Notes under the pieces: generated by a model
The model's input: the letters and a program-made list of their open reading frames with translations, nothing else
Database searches by the model: none
What the model was told of the DNA's origin: nothing
Shown here: piece by piece, positions 55,219-64,000 of the stretch
How positions within the stretch are numbered: position 1 is the first letter of the stretch
Layout: the number at the start of each line of letters is the position of its first letter
Made by a program: the position numbers and the translations under genes
From: Flammeovirga sp. EKP202
GTDB taxonomy: Bacteria > Bacteroidota > Bacteroidia > Cytophagales > Flammeovirgaceae
DNA: 64,000 nucleotides
Assembly (NCBI RefSeq): GCF_014534745.1
Contig: NZ_JACVVP010000004.1
Coordinates: 124,001 to 188,000, forward strand
Direction: 5' to 3'

Positions 55219-55946
55219 TATAAAAACGGATGGTAGTCTTTTGTAAGTGAGATATATTCTTTAGAGTATTCTCCCTTATCGTTGCGTATATTAAAGTCTA
55301 TAATTATTTTACGTGTTTCAACCTTATAGAGATACTCCAGTAATACTCTTTTAGGATGTTTTGAGGAATTATGACTGATATTAACCTGTTTATCAATGTG
55401 GAAGTTGTAATTCAAGGCCACTTGATTAAGCTGTGGAAGTTGGTCAAAAGGATAGATGATAATTAATTTACCACCTTCATGAAGCAAATTGGATGAGAAT
55501 TGAAATAAGTCACCCATACTTAAATTGTCGGTATGTCTAGCAGTATTTCTTTGGATGTTCTCTGCCTTGAGACTGTCTTTAAAAAAAGGAGGGTTACTTA
55601 CAATGGCATCAAACTGAATTTGATCCTCATTTTTAAAATCTTGTATAGAAGAATGTACACTTTTCAATTGGTCTGAGAAGGGCGATTTTTCAAAATTAAT
55701 TCCCGCCTGAATGCTAGCTTCCTTATCAATATCTAACCCTATAAACTTAGTATCTCCATATCTTTGTGCACACATTAGTGCGATCAATCCAGAACCAGTT
55801 CCAAGATCTAATACATTTCTGCAACCGATTAAATTAGCCCAAGCACCCAATAAAATTCCATCGGTGCCGATTTTCATGGCAGAATTTTGATGACCTATGT
55901 CAAACTTTTTGAACTTGAAGGTTAGATATTTATCCATATATTCCAA
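55218..55946 (-). CDS. trmN6: tRNA1(Val) (adenine37-N6)-methyltransferase
   Basis: A 242-residue class I methyltransferase of the YfiC/TrmN6 type. Motifs are FDIGHQNSAMKIGTDGILLGAW, motif I VLDLGTGSGLIALM, acidic FIGLDID, and the N6-adenine signature SNPPFFKDSL. It methylates A37 in tRNA1(Val). The start is ATG at 55946 (a second in-frame ATG three codons later is possible). Translation is coupled to the AraC gene that follows. Confidence 0.9.
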   Translation of the reverse strand: MEYMDKYLTFKFKKFDIGHQNSAMKIGTDGILLGAWANLIGCRNVLDLGTGSGLIALMCAQRYGDTKFIGLDIDKEASIQAGINFEKSPFSDQLKSVHSSIQDFKNEDQIQFDAIVSNPPFFKDSLKAENIQRNTARHTDNLSMGDLFQFSSNLLHEGGKLIIIYPFDQLPQLNQVALNYNFHIDKQVNISHNSSKHPKRVLLEYLYKVETRKIIIDFNIRNDKGEYSKEYISLTKDYHPFL

Positions 55947-55995
55947 TTTTCTATTTTATAAGGTTTTGTTAGTATAGAAGTGATAAAAATATTTC

Positions 55996-56003
55996 TATTT
56001 TTG
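55996..56003 (+). promoter_or_regulatory. Candidate -7 element of manA
   Basis: TATTTTTG is an exact TAnnTTTG match about 143 bases before the manA start, implying a long leader. The nearest TTTG is 27 bases upstream, longer than the usual spacing. Confidence 0.35.
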
Positions 56004-56145
56004 TGACAATTAAGTGAGTTGTCGATCGTCTATCATAGAAAAACAGTCACAAAGTATATAGGTTAACTGATGCATGAAGTTATCAATTTAATCTGTAAAC
56101 TTACATACAAACATTATTATCTACTTATAAGACCAAATATTACAA

Positions 56146-57345
56146 ATGTCAAAATTATTTCCATTAAAAGGAATCGTCCAAAACTACGCATGGGGAGGAA
56201 GTTCATTCATCCCCGAATTAGTATCTATACCACAAGAAGACAAGCCTTACGCCGAGTATTGGATGGGTGCACACAATAATGCTCCAGCTCAAATTGGTGA
56301 ATCTCAATTGTTGAACAAGATGATTGAAGAAGATCCAAAAGGAACTATCGGTACTTACATCAATGAAAAATTTGGCCGTTTACCATTTTTATTCAAAGTA
56401 TTGGATGTAAAAGATGTTCTGTCAATCCAAGTACACCCTACAAAAGTGGAAGCTGAAAAAGGGTTTGCTAGAGAAAATGAAGAAGGTATTCCTTTAACAG
56501 CATCGCATAGAAACTACAAAGACGATAATCACAAGCCAGAAATCATGGTGGCGTTGTCGGAGTTTTACTTATTGCACGGTTTCTTACCAAAAGACAAACT
56601 GAAAGAGGTCTTAACTACTGTACCTGAGTTTTCTGACTTAGTTGAAGTTTTTGAAAACGGAGGGTACTATGAATTATATAAAACTGTAATGGAGTATACT
56701 CCTGCACAAGTGAATGAAAAATTACGTTCTCTTGTGGACAGAGTGATGCCATTGTACAATGAAGGAAAAATCGAAAAATCATCTCCAGATTATTGGACAG
56801 CAAAATCTGTTGCTTTACAGGCTGAAGGAGAAGATTTAGATAAAGGTATTTACTCGATTTATTTCTTCAATATCGTAAAAGCTGACGTTGGAGAAGCAGT
56901 ATTCCAAGATGCAGGTCTTCCTCACGCTTATTTGGAAGGTCAAAATATGGAGTTAATGGCCAACTCAGACAACGTATTGAGAGGTGGTTTAACACCTAAG
57001 CACGTTGATGTACCTGAATTATTAAAACACGTTACTTTTGATGAAACACATCCAAATGTGATGGATGGTGAGTTACAAGCTGACGGTTTAGAGAGAATCT
57101 ACAAGAGCCCAGCTCCAGATTTTGAATTATCTAGAATCTCATTGAAAGGTGGAGATCAGTATACACATACTGCTAAAACTGCTCAGATCATCATTGTTTC
57201 TGAAGGTGAGGCAACAATTACTGAAGGCGATGATACTTTAACTTTAACAAGAGGTGAGGTAGCATTGTTGTTAGTAGATGCGAACTATTCTATTTCAACT
57301 TCAAGCGAAGCTGTATTATTCAAAGCCACTGCTCCAGTAGCATAA
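56146..57345 (+). CDS. manA: Mannose-6-phosphate isomerase, class I
   Basis: A 399-residue zinc-dependent isomerase interconverting mannose-6-phosphate and fructose-6-phosphate. Family residues are visible: QNYAWGGSSF at the start, IQVHP (zinc ligands), DNHKPEIMVAL (histidine and glutamate ligands) and GLPHAYLEG (further histidine), then the C-terminal cupin. Length is typical of the class I family. Start is ATG at 56146. It is a single gene with a strong shared terminator. Confidence 0.95.
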   Translation: MSKLFPLKGIVQNYAWGGSSFIPELVSIPQEDKPYAEYWMGAHNNAPAQIGESQLLNKMIEEDPKGTIGTYINEKFGRLPFLFKVLDVKDVLSIQVHPTKVEAEKGFARENEEGIPLTASHRNYKDDNHKPEIMVALSEFYLLHGFLPKDKLKEVLTTVPEFSDLVEVFENGGYYELYKTVMEYTPAQVNEKLRSLVDRVMPLYNEGKIEKSSPDYWTAKSVALQAEGEDLDKGIYSIYFFNIVKADVGEAVFQDAGLPHAYLEGQNMELMANSDNVLRGGLTPKHVDVPELLKHVTFDETHPNVMDGELQADGLERIYKSPAPDFELSRISLKGGDQYTHTAKTAQIIIVSEGEATITEGDDTLTLTRGEVALLLVDANYSISTSSEAVLFKATAPVA

Positions 57346-57364
57346 GGCAGAGAAATAAGGATAT

Positions 57365-57400
57365 AAAAAAACGTATCAAGGTGACTTGATACGTTTTTTT
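57365..57400. terminator. Bidirectional terminator of manA and the lolA-like gene
   Basis: AAAAAAACGTATCAAG and CTTGATACGTTTTTTT are perfect 16-base arms around GTGA. Confidence 0.92.
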
Positions 57401-57421
57401 ATGCTTAATATTTTGCATTGA

Positions 57422-58078
57422 CTATCTTAAATCAACTACTTCAACATCAGGGTGAGAAGCAGTGTTAAATTTGAAGTCGCTATCTGAAACAGAAACGTTT
57501 TTATCGAAGTTGTTGATTACATATACATACTTCATTAAGTTCCCTTTTTCATACATTTCCCATTTTACCAACTCTTTCGTAGAAGATTTGATATACATTC
57601 TAATACGGAAATAATTAATGTCTAAACTTTTATCTGGGCTAAGATCAATAACATCTAAACCATTCTCTTTACCTGTATATAAGTACTTAAAGTTTTTTTG
57701 ATATAACGTGTAAATTTGAGAAGGTGAACCCGTTAAACTTTCATCGTCTCCTTCAGCAGATTCAATAGTAACCTCTTCCATTTCTTGATCATATCTATAT
57801 ACATTTTTAGTGTCACTGTAAATAGTTTGACCATCTAATTGAAGCTGATATTTATTTCCACTGATAATTGCTTTCATATCAATATCACCTAATTTTCCTT
57901 CACTTGTACTGATGGCTTCTTGGTGAACGTCAGCACTAAATGCATCAAGTCCTTGATAAAAATTACTCATTTCATCTAATATCTTCTTTGCTTTTTCATC
58001 TTGCTGAGCGAATAAAGATTGAGTAGAAATAAATAAAAAAGAAAGTAATACGAATATATATTTTTTTGTGGTTGTCAT
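57422..58078 (-). CDS. LolA-like outer membrane lipoprotein carrier protein
   Basis: A 218-residue periplasmic protein with a signal peptide (about 1-24, SLFAQQ). The mature chain has the LolA fold: an N-terminal helix KILDEMSNFYQGLDAFSADVHQE, a series of beta strands (KYQLQLDGQTIYSD, VYRYDQEMEEVTI) and the end VSDSDFKFNTASHPDVEVVDLR. It should shuttle lipoproteins or lipids between inner and outer membranes. It is 80 bases downstream of ftsK in the same direction. Confidence 0.85.
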   Translation of the reverse strand: MTTTKKYIFVLLSFLFISTQSLFAQQDEKAKKILDEMSNFYQGLDAFSADVHQEAISTSEGKLGDIDMKAIISGNKYQLQLDGQTIYSDTKNVYRYDQEMEEVTIESAEGDDESLTGSPSQIYTLYQKNFKYLYTGKENGLDVIDLSPDKSLDINYFRIRMYIKSSTKELVKWEMYEKGNLMKYVYVINNFDKNVSVSDSDFKFNTASHPDVEVVDLR

Positions 58079-58158
58079 GCTAAATTATGATTCTATTTTG
58101 TTCAGTTTTTTGTTATAGCCTATTTAAACGTAAAAAGAAGGGTAAAATGTTTCAAACT

Positions 58159-61083
58159 TTATTCTAATGTTCTTAAAAGAACTTCAAGATCCATTTCAGT
58201 TTTTACATTTACTTGTCTTGCTTTACTGCCTTCAAATGGCCCAACAATTCCAGCTGCTTCCAATTGATCAATAATTCGGCCAGCTCTATTATATCCTAAA
58301 CTTAATTTTCGTTGAATTAATGATGTACTCCCTTGCTGATGTCTTACAAGTAAACGTGCTGCTTCTTCGAAAAGATCATCTCTATCGTCAACACTTCTTC
58401 CACCAGCATCTTTACCTGCTGGCTGTTCTTCTTCGAACTCTGGTAACATATATGCTGTAGCGAAGCCTGTTTGATCCGCAATGAAATCACAAAGCTTTTC
58501 TACCTCATCAGTGTCAATGAAAGCACATTGCAAACGAGTAATATCATTACCAGTAGATAATAACATATCACCCATACCAATTAATTGATCGGCTCCTCCA
58601 GCATCTAAGATCGTTCTTGAGTCAATCTTAGAAGTTACTCTAAATGAAATTCGTGCAGGGAAGTTGGCTTTGATCATACCCGTAATGACGTCTACAGAAG
58701 GACGTTGAGTGGCAACCACTAAGTGTATACCAATTGCTCTGGCTAATTGTGCCAAACGAGCAATAGGGCCTTCAATTTCCTTACCTGCTGTCATCATCAA
58801 GTCAGCCAATTCATCAATTACTAATACAATGTATGGTAGGAAACGGTGTCCTTTTTTAGGATTAAGTCTTCTACTATTGAATTTTGCATTGTATTCTTTG
58901 ATGTTTCTAACTCCTGCAGATTTCAATAAAGAGTAACGCATATCCATTTCTGTACATAGTGAATTCAAGATATGGATTGCCTTTTTAGTATCTGTAATAA
59001 TAGCTTCCTCTGCATCAGGTAAACTAGCAAGGAAGTGTCTTTCAATTTTATTAAATAGTGAAAGTTCTACCTTTTTAGGATCTATCATTACAAATTTCAA
59101 CTCCGAAGGATGCTTCTTATAGAGTAAACTACTCAGAAGAACATTGATACCAACTGATTTACCTTGACCTGTAGCACCTGCCATCAAAACGTGAGGCATT
59201 TTTGCAAGGTCCGTCACAAATACTTCATTGGAGATCGTACGGCCAAAAGCGATTGGAAGGTCCATTTTTGCTTTTGCAAATTTTTCGGTTGCTAAAACTG
59301 AAGAAATAGAAACCATTTCTCTATTACTATTTGGTACTTCAATACCAATAGTACCTCTACCAGGAATAGGAGCAATGATACGAATACCTAAAGCTGATAA
59401 GCTTAGTGCAATATCATCTTCGAGGTTACGGATCTTTGAAATTTTAATGCCTACCTCTGGTACAATTTCATAAAGGGTAACTGTGGGACCAATCGTCGCA
59501 CTGATAGATGAAATGCCTATTTTGAAATGTCTTAAGGTATTTACAATGCGTTCTTTATTCTCTTCAAGCTCCTCTTTAGTAACCTTTGCTTTATTTTCAA
59601 CAGGAGGATTTAAAAGCTCCAAGCTAGGGTGTCTATAATGACTTAAATCGAGCTTAGGATCATACTCATCCAAATCTTCCACCTGAATGAAATGTTCCTC
59701 TTCTTCTTCATCAAATTGAATATTCAAATCAGCTTTGTCTACATCATCAGTGTTGGAGACATTACTCAATTGATGAGGATCTATCGATTTGTCTACCTTT
59801 GGTGCCGGAGCAGGTGGATCTAAGGCGATAGGATCTGATTTTTTATTTTCTTTTTCTAATTCATAAGAAGGAGCAGGCTCTGCTTCTTTAGAAGTAGAAG
59901 CAGGAATTTCTTGTTTCGGAGGAACCGGAGGTAATGGTTCTTGCTTTGACTTTTGAGTTCTATGTTCAGAATAGTTTTGTGATGGTGGAACCGGAGTAGC
60001 TTCACCTACTTGAACATGCTCTACTTGAATGTTGACGTCAACAGAAATTGGATCTACCTTAATTTGTTGAGGTGTATTTTGATCTTGTTTCTCTTCCTCA
60101 ATTACAGCAGGCGGAGTGATATCAGAGTGAGGTATGATTTCAGCAGGAGTTGGGGTGTCTTTTTCTAAAATAGTATTGACAATCTCATTTTCTAATGCCG
60201 TATCTCTTTCTTCTGCTACCTCCTCTTCTTCAATTTCATTCTTAACTTCTGCTTCCACTGAATCTTCTAAAGTAGTATCAACATTGTCTTGAATCTCTTC
60301 TTCTTCTGTTTCTTCAATGTTTTCTGAAGGTGGTGGTGTTGAAGTAATAGGCTCTTCTACATTATTCTTAGTCACTCTTCCGATTAGAGAAGTGACTTTT
60401 TTAAACTTTGTGATATAAACTGTATGGATTAAAACCGATAAAATCAGTAAAATTACGGTTCCCCACCCAATCAAACTGTAAAGTCCGTCAGCTACAGTAA
60501 AACCAATTTTACCACAGAGAAAACCCAAGAAATTAGGAGAGTCATTGACAACTACAAAGTAGCCGAGCAAAATACTACTCCACATCATGTAAAACAGACA
60601 GATATAAGATAGCTTTCTAAATCGGATTAATTTTCCTTTACCCAAAGTGAATAATTCATATCCGCCAATAAAAAGCATTGGAATCAATAATGCTGTACCT
60701 ACACCAAATAGGTTGTAGATCAATAAGTGAGACAAAGATGCACCCAAAAGGCCAAGCCAGTTTTGCACCTCTTTACCAGATGAAATTAAATTGCTAATTC
60801 CACCAACATTTTCAATGACGCTTTGATCTGCTTTACCCGTGAAAATAAAAGAGAATAAAGCAAGGAATGTATATATGGAAAGGAACATTAAAGATAACCC
60901 AAGGCTTGTCTTCAATCTAGGATCACTAAACTTATTGTTACTGATTGATATGCTTGGCATTTTCACTCTTGAAGGCCTTTCCGTTCTTTCTTCATGTGGG
61001 GTAGCAGAAGTGGGTTGAACGGTAGCATTGGGTTTATATATGTTCTTTCTAATATTTCTATTTCTTTTTGCTTCTGAAGCCAT
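58159..61083 (-). CDS. ftsK: DNA translocase FtsK/SpoIIIE
   Basis: A 974-residue chromosome-segregation motor at the septum. Four membrane helices (about 60-230) are followed by a glutamate- and proline-rich linker (about 240-500). The RecA-like motor comes next: GATGQGKSVGIN Walker A near 636 and IVLVIDELADLMM Walker B near 755, followed by the ATQRPSVDVITG segment. A winged-helix gamma domain (about 905-965, QGSTSLIQRKLSLGYNRAGRIIDQLEAAGI) recognises KOPS-like guide sequences. It is upstream of the lolA-like gene, probably one operon. Confidence 0.96.
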   Translation of the reverse strand: MASEAKRNRNIRKNIYKPNATVQPTSATPHEERTERPSRVKMPSISISNNKFSDPRLKTSLGLSLMFLSIYTFLALFSFIFTGKADQSVIENVGGISNLISSGKEVQNWLGLLGASLSHLLIYNLFGVGTALLIPMLFIGGYELFTLGKGKLIRFRKLSYICLFYMMWSSILLGYFVVVNDSPNFLGFLCGKIGFTVADGLYSLIGWGTVILLILSVLIHTVYITKFKKVTSLIGRVTKNNVEEPITSTPPPSENIEETEEEEIQDNVDTTLEDSVEAEVKNEIEEEEVAEERDTALENEIVNTILEKDTPTPAEIIPHSDITPPAVIEEEKQDQNTPQQIKVDPISVDVNIQVEHVQVGEATPVPPSQNYSEHRTQKSKQEPLPPVPPKQEIPASTSKEAEPAPSYELEKENKKSDPIALDPPAPAPKVDKSIDPHQLSNVSNTDDVDKADLNIQFDEEEEEHFIQVEDLDEYDPKLDLSHYRHPSLELLNPPVENKAKVTKEELEENKERIVNTLRHFKIGISSISATIGPTVTLYEIVPEVGIKISKIRNLEDDIALSLSALGIRIIAPIPGRGTIGIEVPNSNREMVSISSVLATEKFAKAKMDLPIAFGRTISNEVFVTDLAKMPHVLMAGATGQGKSVGINVLLSSLLYKKHPSELKFVMIDPKKVELSLFNKIERHFLASLPDAEEAIITDTKKAIHILNSLCTEMDMRYSLLKSAGVRNIKEYNAKFNSRRLNPKKGHRFLPYIVLVIDELADLMMTAGKEIEGPIARLAQLARAIGIHLVVATQRPSVDVITGMIKANFPARISFRVTSKIDSRTILDAGGADQLIGMGDMLLSTGNDITRLQCAFIDTDEVEKLCDFIADQTGFATAYMLPEFEEEQPAGKDAGGRSVDDRDDLFEEAARLLVRHQQGSTSLIQRKLSLGYNRAGRIIDQLEAAGIVGPFEGSKARQVNVKTEMDLEVLLRTLE

Positions 61084-61310
61084 ATAGTAATTTGCTTAAC
61101 GCTAACAGTTAAAAAAATTAATTACAGAAATAGTGATCTCTTTCAACGCTGGATTATTAACTAAATAGTTTATCGTTAATAATTCTATTGCATTTTCACT
61201 CTTCTTCCGATATCAAAAATTGATTATGCAATGTATCTTACAAAAATCCTATCACTATCTACCCAAAATTAGGGTTTTCTATTGTTAATCGAAATTTTCT
61301 CTGTTGATAA

Positions 61311-62777
61311 TTACTTTAAATTATTGATAACCTCCAATTTTAATTCATATAAGCCTTTTTCAAGCCCTACAGGGTATTCGTGTGGATTATAAAAACGCTT
61401 GATACTATTGTCAAATCGGCTTAATTCGGTTAAAGTTTTTTCTTTTGAAGTATGAATACTAGGTTTTTCATACACTAATTTTCCTCCATCGAAAATTTGA
61501 ATCAATAAGTCTTCTCCTTGGTCTTTTTCAGTGATTTTTTTCGATCGAATACCATTATTAGGATCGATTAATGTACAATTTTCACTCATCGAAAATTCTT
61601 CATTGTAAATACCATCAGCACTATATTTCCCTTTATCATCTCTAAATCGTCTAATTTGTAATATTCCGGGTGTTGAAATTTTATTGACCTGTTCCGATAA
61701 TTTTACTTTGTAATCGAATTGCCCTTTCTCATTTTCAATTGCTCCAAGCTTATAGACACCTCCTAATGCAGGTTGATCATATGCCGTTACAAGTTTAGTA
61801 CCTACTCCCCAAACATTAATTTTTGCATCTTGTTCTTTTTTTAAGTTGTTGATCAAATATTCATCTAAGTCATTACTTGCTACAATATTAGCTTTTGGGA
61901 ATCCGCCATCATCCAAAAGCTTTCTAGCTTCTATACTTAAATAGGACAAATCTCCTGAGTCAAGGCGGATACCTATCATTTCATATCCTTTTTCTCTTAA
62001 TTCCAATCCCACTTTGATGGCTTTTTTTACACCTTCTAGGGTGTTGTAGGTGTCAACTAGAAAAATGCAATTTGTAGGCATTGCTTCAGCATAAGCTTTA
62101 AATGCTTTTAATTCATCATCATATGACATTATCCACGAGTGTGCATGAGTTCCTTTAACAGGAATATCCAACAATTTTGCAGCTAATACATTTGAAGTAG
62201 CATCAAAACCACCAATATAAGCCGCTCTTGTAGCCGCAATTCCCCCGTCTATACCTTGTGCTCTCCTTAATCCAAATTCTAACAAAGTATCCTCTTGAGC
62301 AGCTATTCTTAATCGGGCCGCTTTAGTAGCAATTAATGTTTGGAAATTGACAATGTTTAAAATAGCCGTTTCTAATAACTGACACTCAATTAAATTACCT
62401 TCCACTCTTATAAACGGTTCATTTGGGAAAATTGCTCTTCCTTCTTCAACAGCGTAAACATTCACGGATAGTTTAAGGTTGGACAAATAATCTAAAAACC
62501 CTTTTTCAAATAATGGTTGATCATTATTGTCCTTTTGTTGAGCAAGAAAAGCAATATCATCGGGAGTGAATTCAAACTGATTGATGTAATCTATCACATA
62601 TCCTAAGCCTGCACAAATTGCATAACCGCCTTTAAAAGGAGCTTTTCTAAAGTATCCATGGAAAACGGCTTTTTGTTCACCTTTACCTTGCTTCCAATAC
62701 CCATAAGCCATGGTGATTTGATAGAAATCGGTCAATAAAGTCAGTGATGTTTTGTATAAGTCTTTTGAAATATTCAT
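61311..62777 (-). CDS. pncB: Nicotinate phosphoribosyltransferase
   Basis: A 488-residue enzyme that makes nicotinate mononucleotide from nicotinate and PRPP in NAD salvage. Family motifs are TDFYQITMAYGYWKQG, GYAICAGLG, GTHAHSWIMSYD (with the likely phosphorylated histidine), VDTYNTLEGV and IRLDSGDLSYL. Length fits the long bacterial form. It is a single gene, divergent from the GAF-domain gene. Confidence 0.95.
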   Translation of the reverse strand: MNISKDLYKTSLTLLTDFYQITMAYGYWKQGKGEQKAVFHGYFRKAPFKGGYAICAGLGYVIDYINQFEFTPDDIAFLAQQKDNNDQPLFEKGFLDYLSNLKLSVNVYAVEEGRAIFPNEPFIRVEGNLIECQLLETAILNIVNFQTLIATKAARLRIAAQEDTLLEFGLRRAQGIDGGIAATRAAYIGGFDATSNVLAAKLLDIPVKGTHAHSWIMSYDDELKAFKAYAEAMPTNCIFLVDTYNTLEGVKKAIKVGLELREKGYEMIGIRLDSGDLSYLSIEARKLLDDGGFPKANIVASNDLDEYLINNLKKEQDAKINVWGVGTKLVTAYDQPALGGVYKLGAIENEKGQFDYKVKLSEQVNKISTPGILQIRRFRDDKGKYSADGIYNEEFSMSENCTLIDPNNGIRSKKITEKDQGEDLLIQIFDGGKLVYEKPSIHTSKEKTLTELSRFDNSIKRFYNPHEYPVGLEKGLYELKLEVINNLK

Positions 62778-62854
62778 TTGTGCATGATTTTTATACTAAA
62801 GAAAAATGAATTTACGTTTCTTTTTTGAGTGATAAAATAACATAAGTTTTTAAG

Positions 62855-62862
62855 TACATTTG
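62855..62862 (+). promoter_or_regulatory. Candidate -7 element of the GAF-domain gene
   Basis: TACATTTG is an exact TAnnTTTG match on the plus strand, 81 bases before the ATG at 62943. Upstream TTTG is 27 bases away, longer than usual. Confidence 0.35.
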
Positions 62863-62942
62863 TTACAGGAACTTTTTATTTTATGAAATGAGCGAAGAGA
62901 AGAGGGGAAGCGAACTATAGCAGAGCGTTTAATTTTTAATAT

Positions 62943-64000
62943 ATGAACATTTTTCAGCAGATATTTTCAATAGGTTTAGATAAAAATATTCAAGGGATTA
63001 CAAGAGAGAAGGTGATCACATCCAATCAGTTTGCCTTTTACCTGACCTTTTTTCAGATGTTTTATCTTATACTTTCGATCATGAAAGCCCCTGTACTAAT
63101 GCAGTGGCCATTGATGGGTATTCTGGGAAATTTGGTTGTACTTACTTTGAACCACCTTCGATTATTTCAGGTATCAAGGGTGATTTTATGTTTAGTACCA
63201 ATGAGTATCGTAATCATCTATAATTCTTATCTAACACCTGAGGGGGCAAACCCTCGTACATCAGGATTTATTGTTGCAATGGTTCACTTATTGATTCCAT
63301 TCTTAATTTTTGATGTTAGAGAGAAAAAATTTCAATGGTCCTTATTTATTATTTTGGCAGGTTTCTTATTGTCAATGTTCAAATTACAAGATGTTCTGAA
63401 CGACCCATTGATTGACTACGATACACTTTACGCCCCAAATTCCACTCGTGGAGCTTATTTAGGTTTGTTAGGTATGGGTATTCTGATGCTGTTAATGCAG
63501 AGAGAAAGAATGAGTTACCGTTTAGAGTCTGAACGATTAAACCGCGAGAGCATTGCAAGAAATATAGAGCTTGAAAAATCAGATAAAGAACTTCGTGAAG
63601 TGTTGGAGAAAGTTCAGATTACAAAAATAGAAGATGAACAAAGAACTTGGACCACACAACGACTTGCAGAGTTTAATGATTTAACGAGAACGGTAGAAAA
63701 CTTAGACGATCTTATTGATCATTCGACAAGCTTCTTGGCTAAAGTTTTAGATTTGAATCAGGTTGCTGTTTTCTCAAGAGTAGAAGACAAAGAAAGAGGG
63801 GATTACCTGAGGAGGCAGTCTGTTTATGCTTATGATCGTAAAAAATATTTGAACTCAAATAAAATAGAACAAGGCGAAGGTCTCATAGGTCAATGCTTCT
63901 TGGAAAAAAAACCTATTGTATTAGAAGATGTTCCATCAGGTTATTTGAATATCAGTTCTGGCCTTGGAGATATTACCGCTTCATTTGTGGCTATCTATCC
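62943..64000 (+). CDS. Membrane sensor with coiled coil and GAF domain (5' part, runs off the window)
   Basis: An open frame from ATG at 62943 to the end of the window with no stop (352 codons), which explains why it is incomplete. About six membrane helices (about 20-185) are followed by a charged coiled coil (about 185-245, YRLESERLNRESIARNIELE). A GAF domain begins near residue 255 (DHSTSFLAKVLDLNQVAVFS, GEGLIGQCFLEKKPIVLEDVP). Proteins of this layout usually continue into a histidine kinase, phosphatase or cyclase output domain, which lies outside the window. The output type is therefore unknown. Confidence 0.85.
   Translation, partial: MNIFQQIFSIGLDKNIQGITREKVITSNQFAFYLTFFQMFYLILSIMKAPVLMQWPLMGILGNLVVLTLNHLRLFQVSRVILCLVPMSIVIIYNSYLTPEGANPRTSGFIVAMVHLLIPFLIFDVREKKFQWSLFIILAGFLLSMFKLQDVLNDPLIDYDTLYAPNSTRGAYLGLLGMGILMLLMQRERMSYRLESERLNRESIARNIELEKSDKELREVLEKVQITKIEDEQRTWTTQRLAEFNDLTRTVENLDDLIDHSTSFLAKVLDLNQVAVFSRVEDKERGDYLRRQSVYAYDRKKYLNSNKIEQGEGLIGQCFLEKKPIVLEDVPSGYLNISSGLGDITASFVAIY

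Noticed and set aside
46493-62777. Control of pncB by the Nudix-derived regulator, as NrtR controls NAD genes
   Set aside because: The genes are 14 kb apart, and no shared palindrome was found before pncB and the regulator gene.
1-64000. tRNA, rRNA or riboswitch genes
   Set aside because: No tRNA T-arm signature, rRNA stretch or recognisable riboswitch core was found in any intergenic region.

Overview
The window is AT-rich chromosomal DNA of a Bacteroidota bacterium, most likely a marine Cytophagales related to Flammeovirga. This rests on protein content and not on a marker gene: a TonB receptor with an N-terminal carboxypeptidase-regulatory-like domain, a giant adhesin with a gliding-motility/type IX C-terminal domain followed by a PorP/SprF partner, a PL-type class A PBP, many short lipoproteins with almost no Shine-Dalgarno sequences, and several -7 elements of the Bacteroidota form TAnnTTTG. 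No rRNA, tRNA, CRISPR array, prophage or intact insertion sequence was seen.

Layout. 0-7.2 kb: end of an unknown gene, a frameshifted DUF922-like gene, a TonB-dependent receptor behind a metal-regulator-like operator, two secreted proteins of unknown function and a lipoprotein phosphodiesterase. 7.2-12 kb: a leftward operon with HlyD-type adaptor, MacB-type permease and TolC-type outer membrane protein (no ABC ATPase), followed by a small lipoprotein. 12.3-21.8 kb: asnS, small envelope proteins, a coupled GNAT acetyltransferase and YheT-type hydrolase, a periplasmic GH13 cyclomaltodextrinase-like enzyme, inositol monophosphatase and an HD-type phosphohydrolase.

22.2-34.4 kb is the centrepiece: an 11.1-kb gene for a 3701-residue modular adhesin (beta-propeller-like SBBP repeats, Ig and PKD domains, two-domain super-repeats, type IX sorting domain) with its PorP/SprF partner one base downstream. 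34.6-41.6 kb: an erythromycin-esterase-like fusion protein, a class A PBP, an MdaB-type quinone reductase behind a perfect palindrome, and an aspartate aminotransferase. 41.9-47.2 kb: an exported TPR-CHAT (caspase-like) protein divergent from a Nudix-derived regulator that has lost its catalytic glutamates.

47.2-64 kb is mostly housekeeping: SanA-like protein, group 3 truncated haemoglobin, large TPR protein, a gap with a REP-like hairpin, an L,D-transpeptidase-like protein, a small membrane protein next to a methyltransferase, a lipoprotein, an AraC regulator coupled to TrmN6, manA, lolA-like and ftsK, pncB, and the 5' part of a membrane GAF-domain sensor that runs off the window.

Family names come from recognising motifs by eye; no database search was run. 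Hairpins and promoter elements were found by reading and are candidates. The most distinctive items are the adhesin and its super-repeats, the exported CHAT protein with the pseudo-Nudix regulator, the Ere-like fusion, the ATPase-less MacB cassette and the palindromic sites before the TonB receptor and mdaB.
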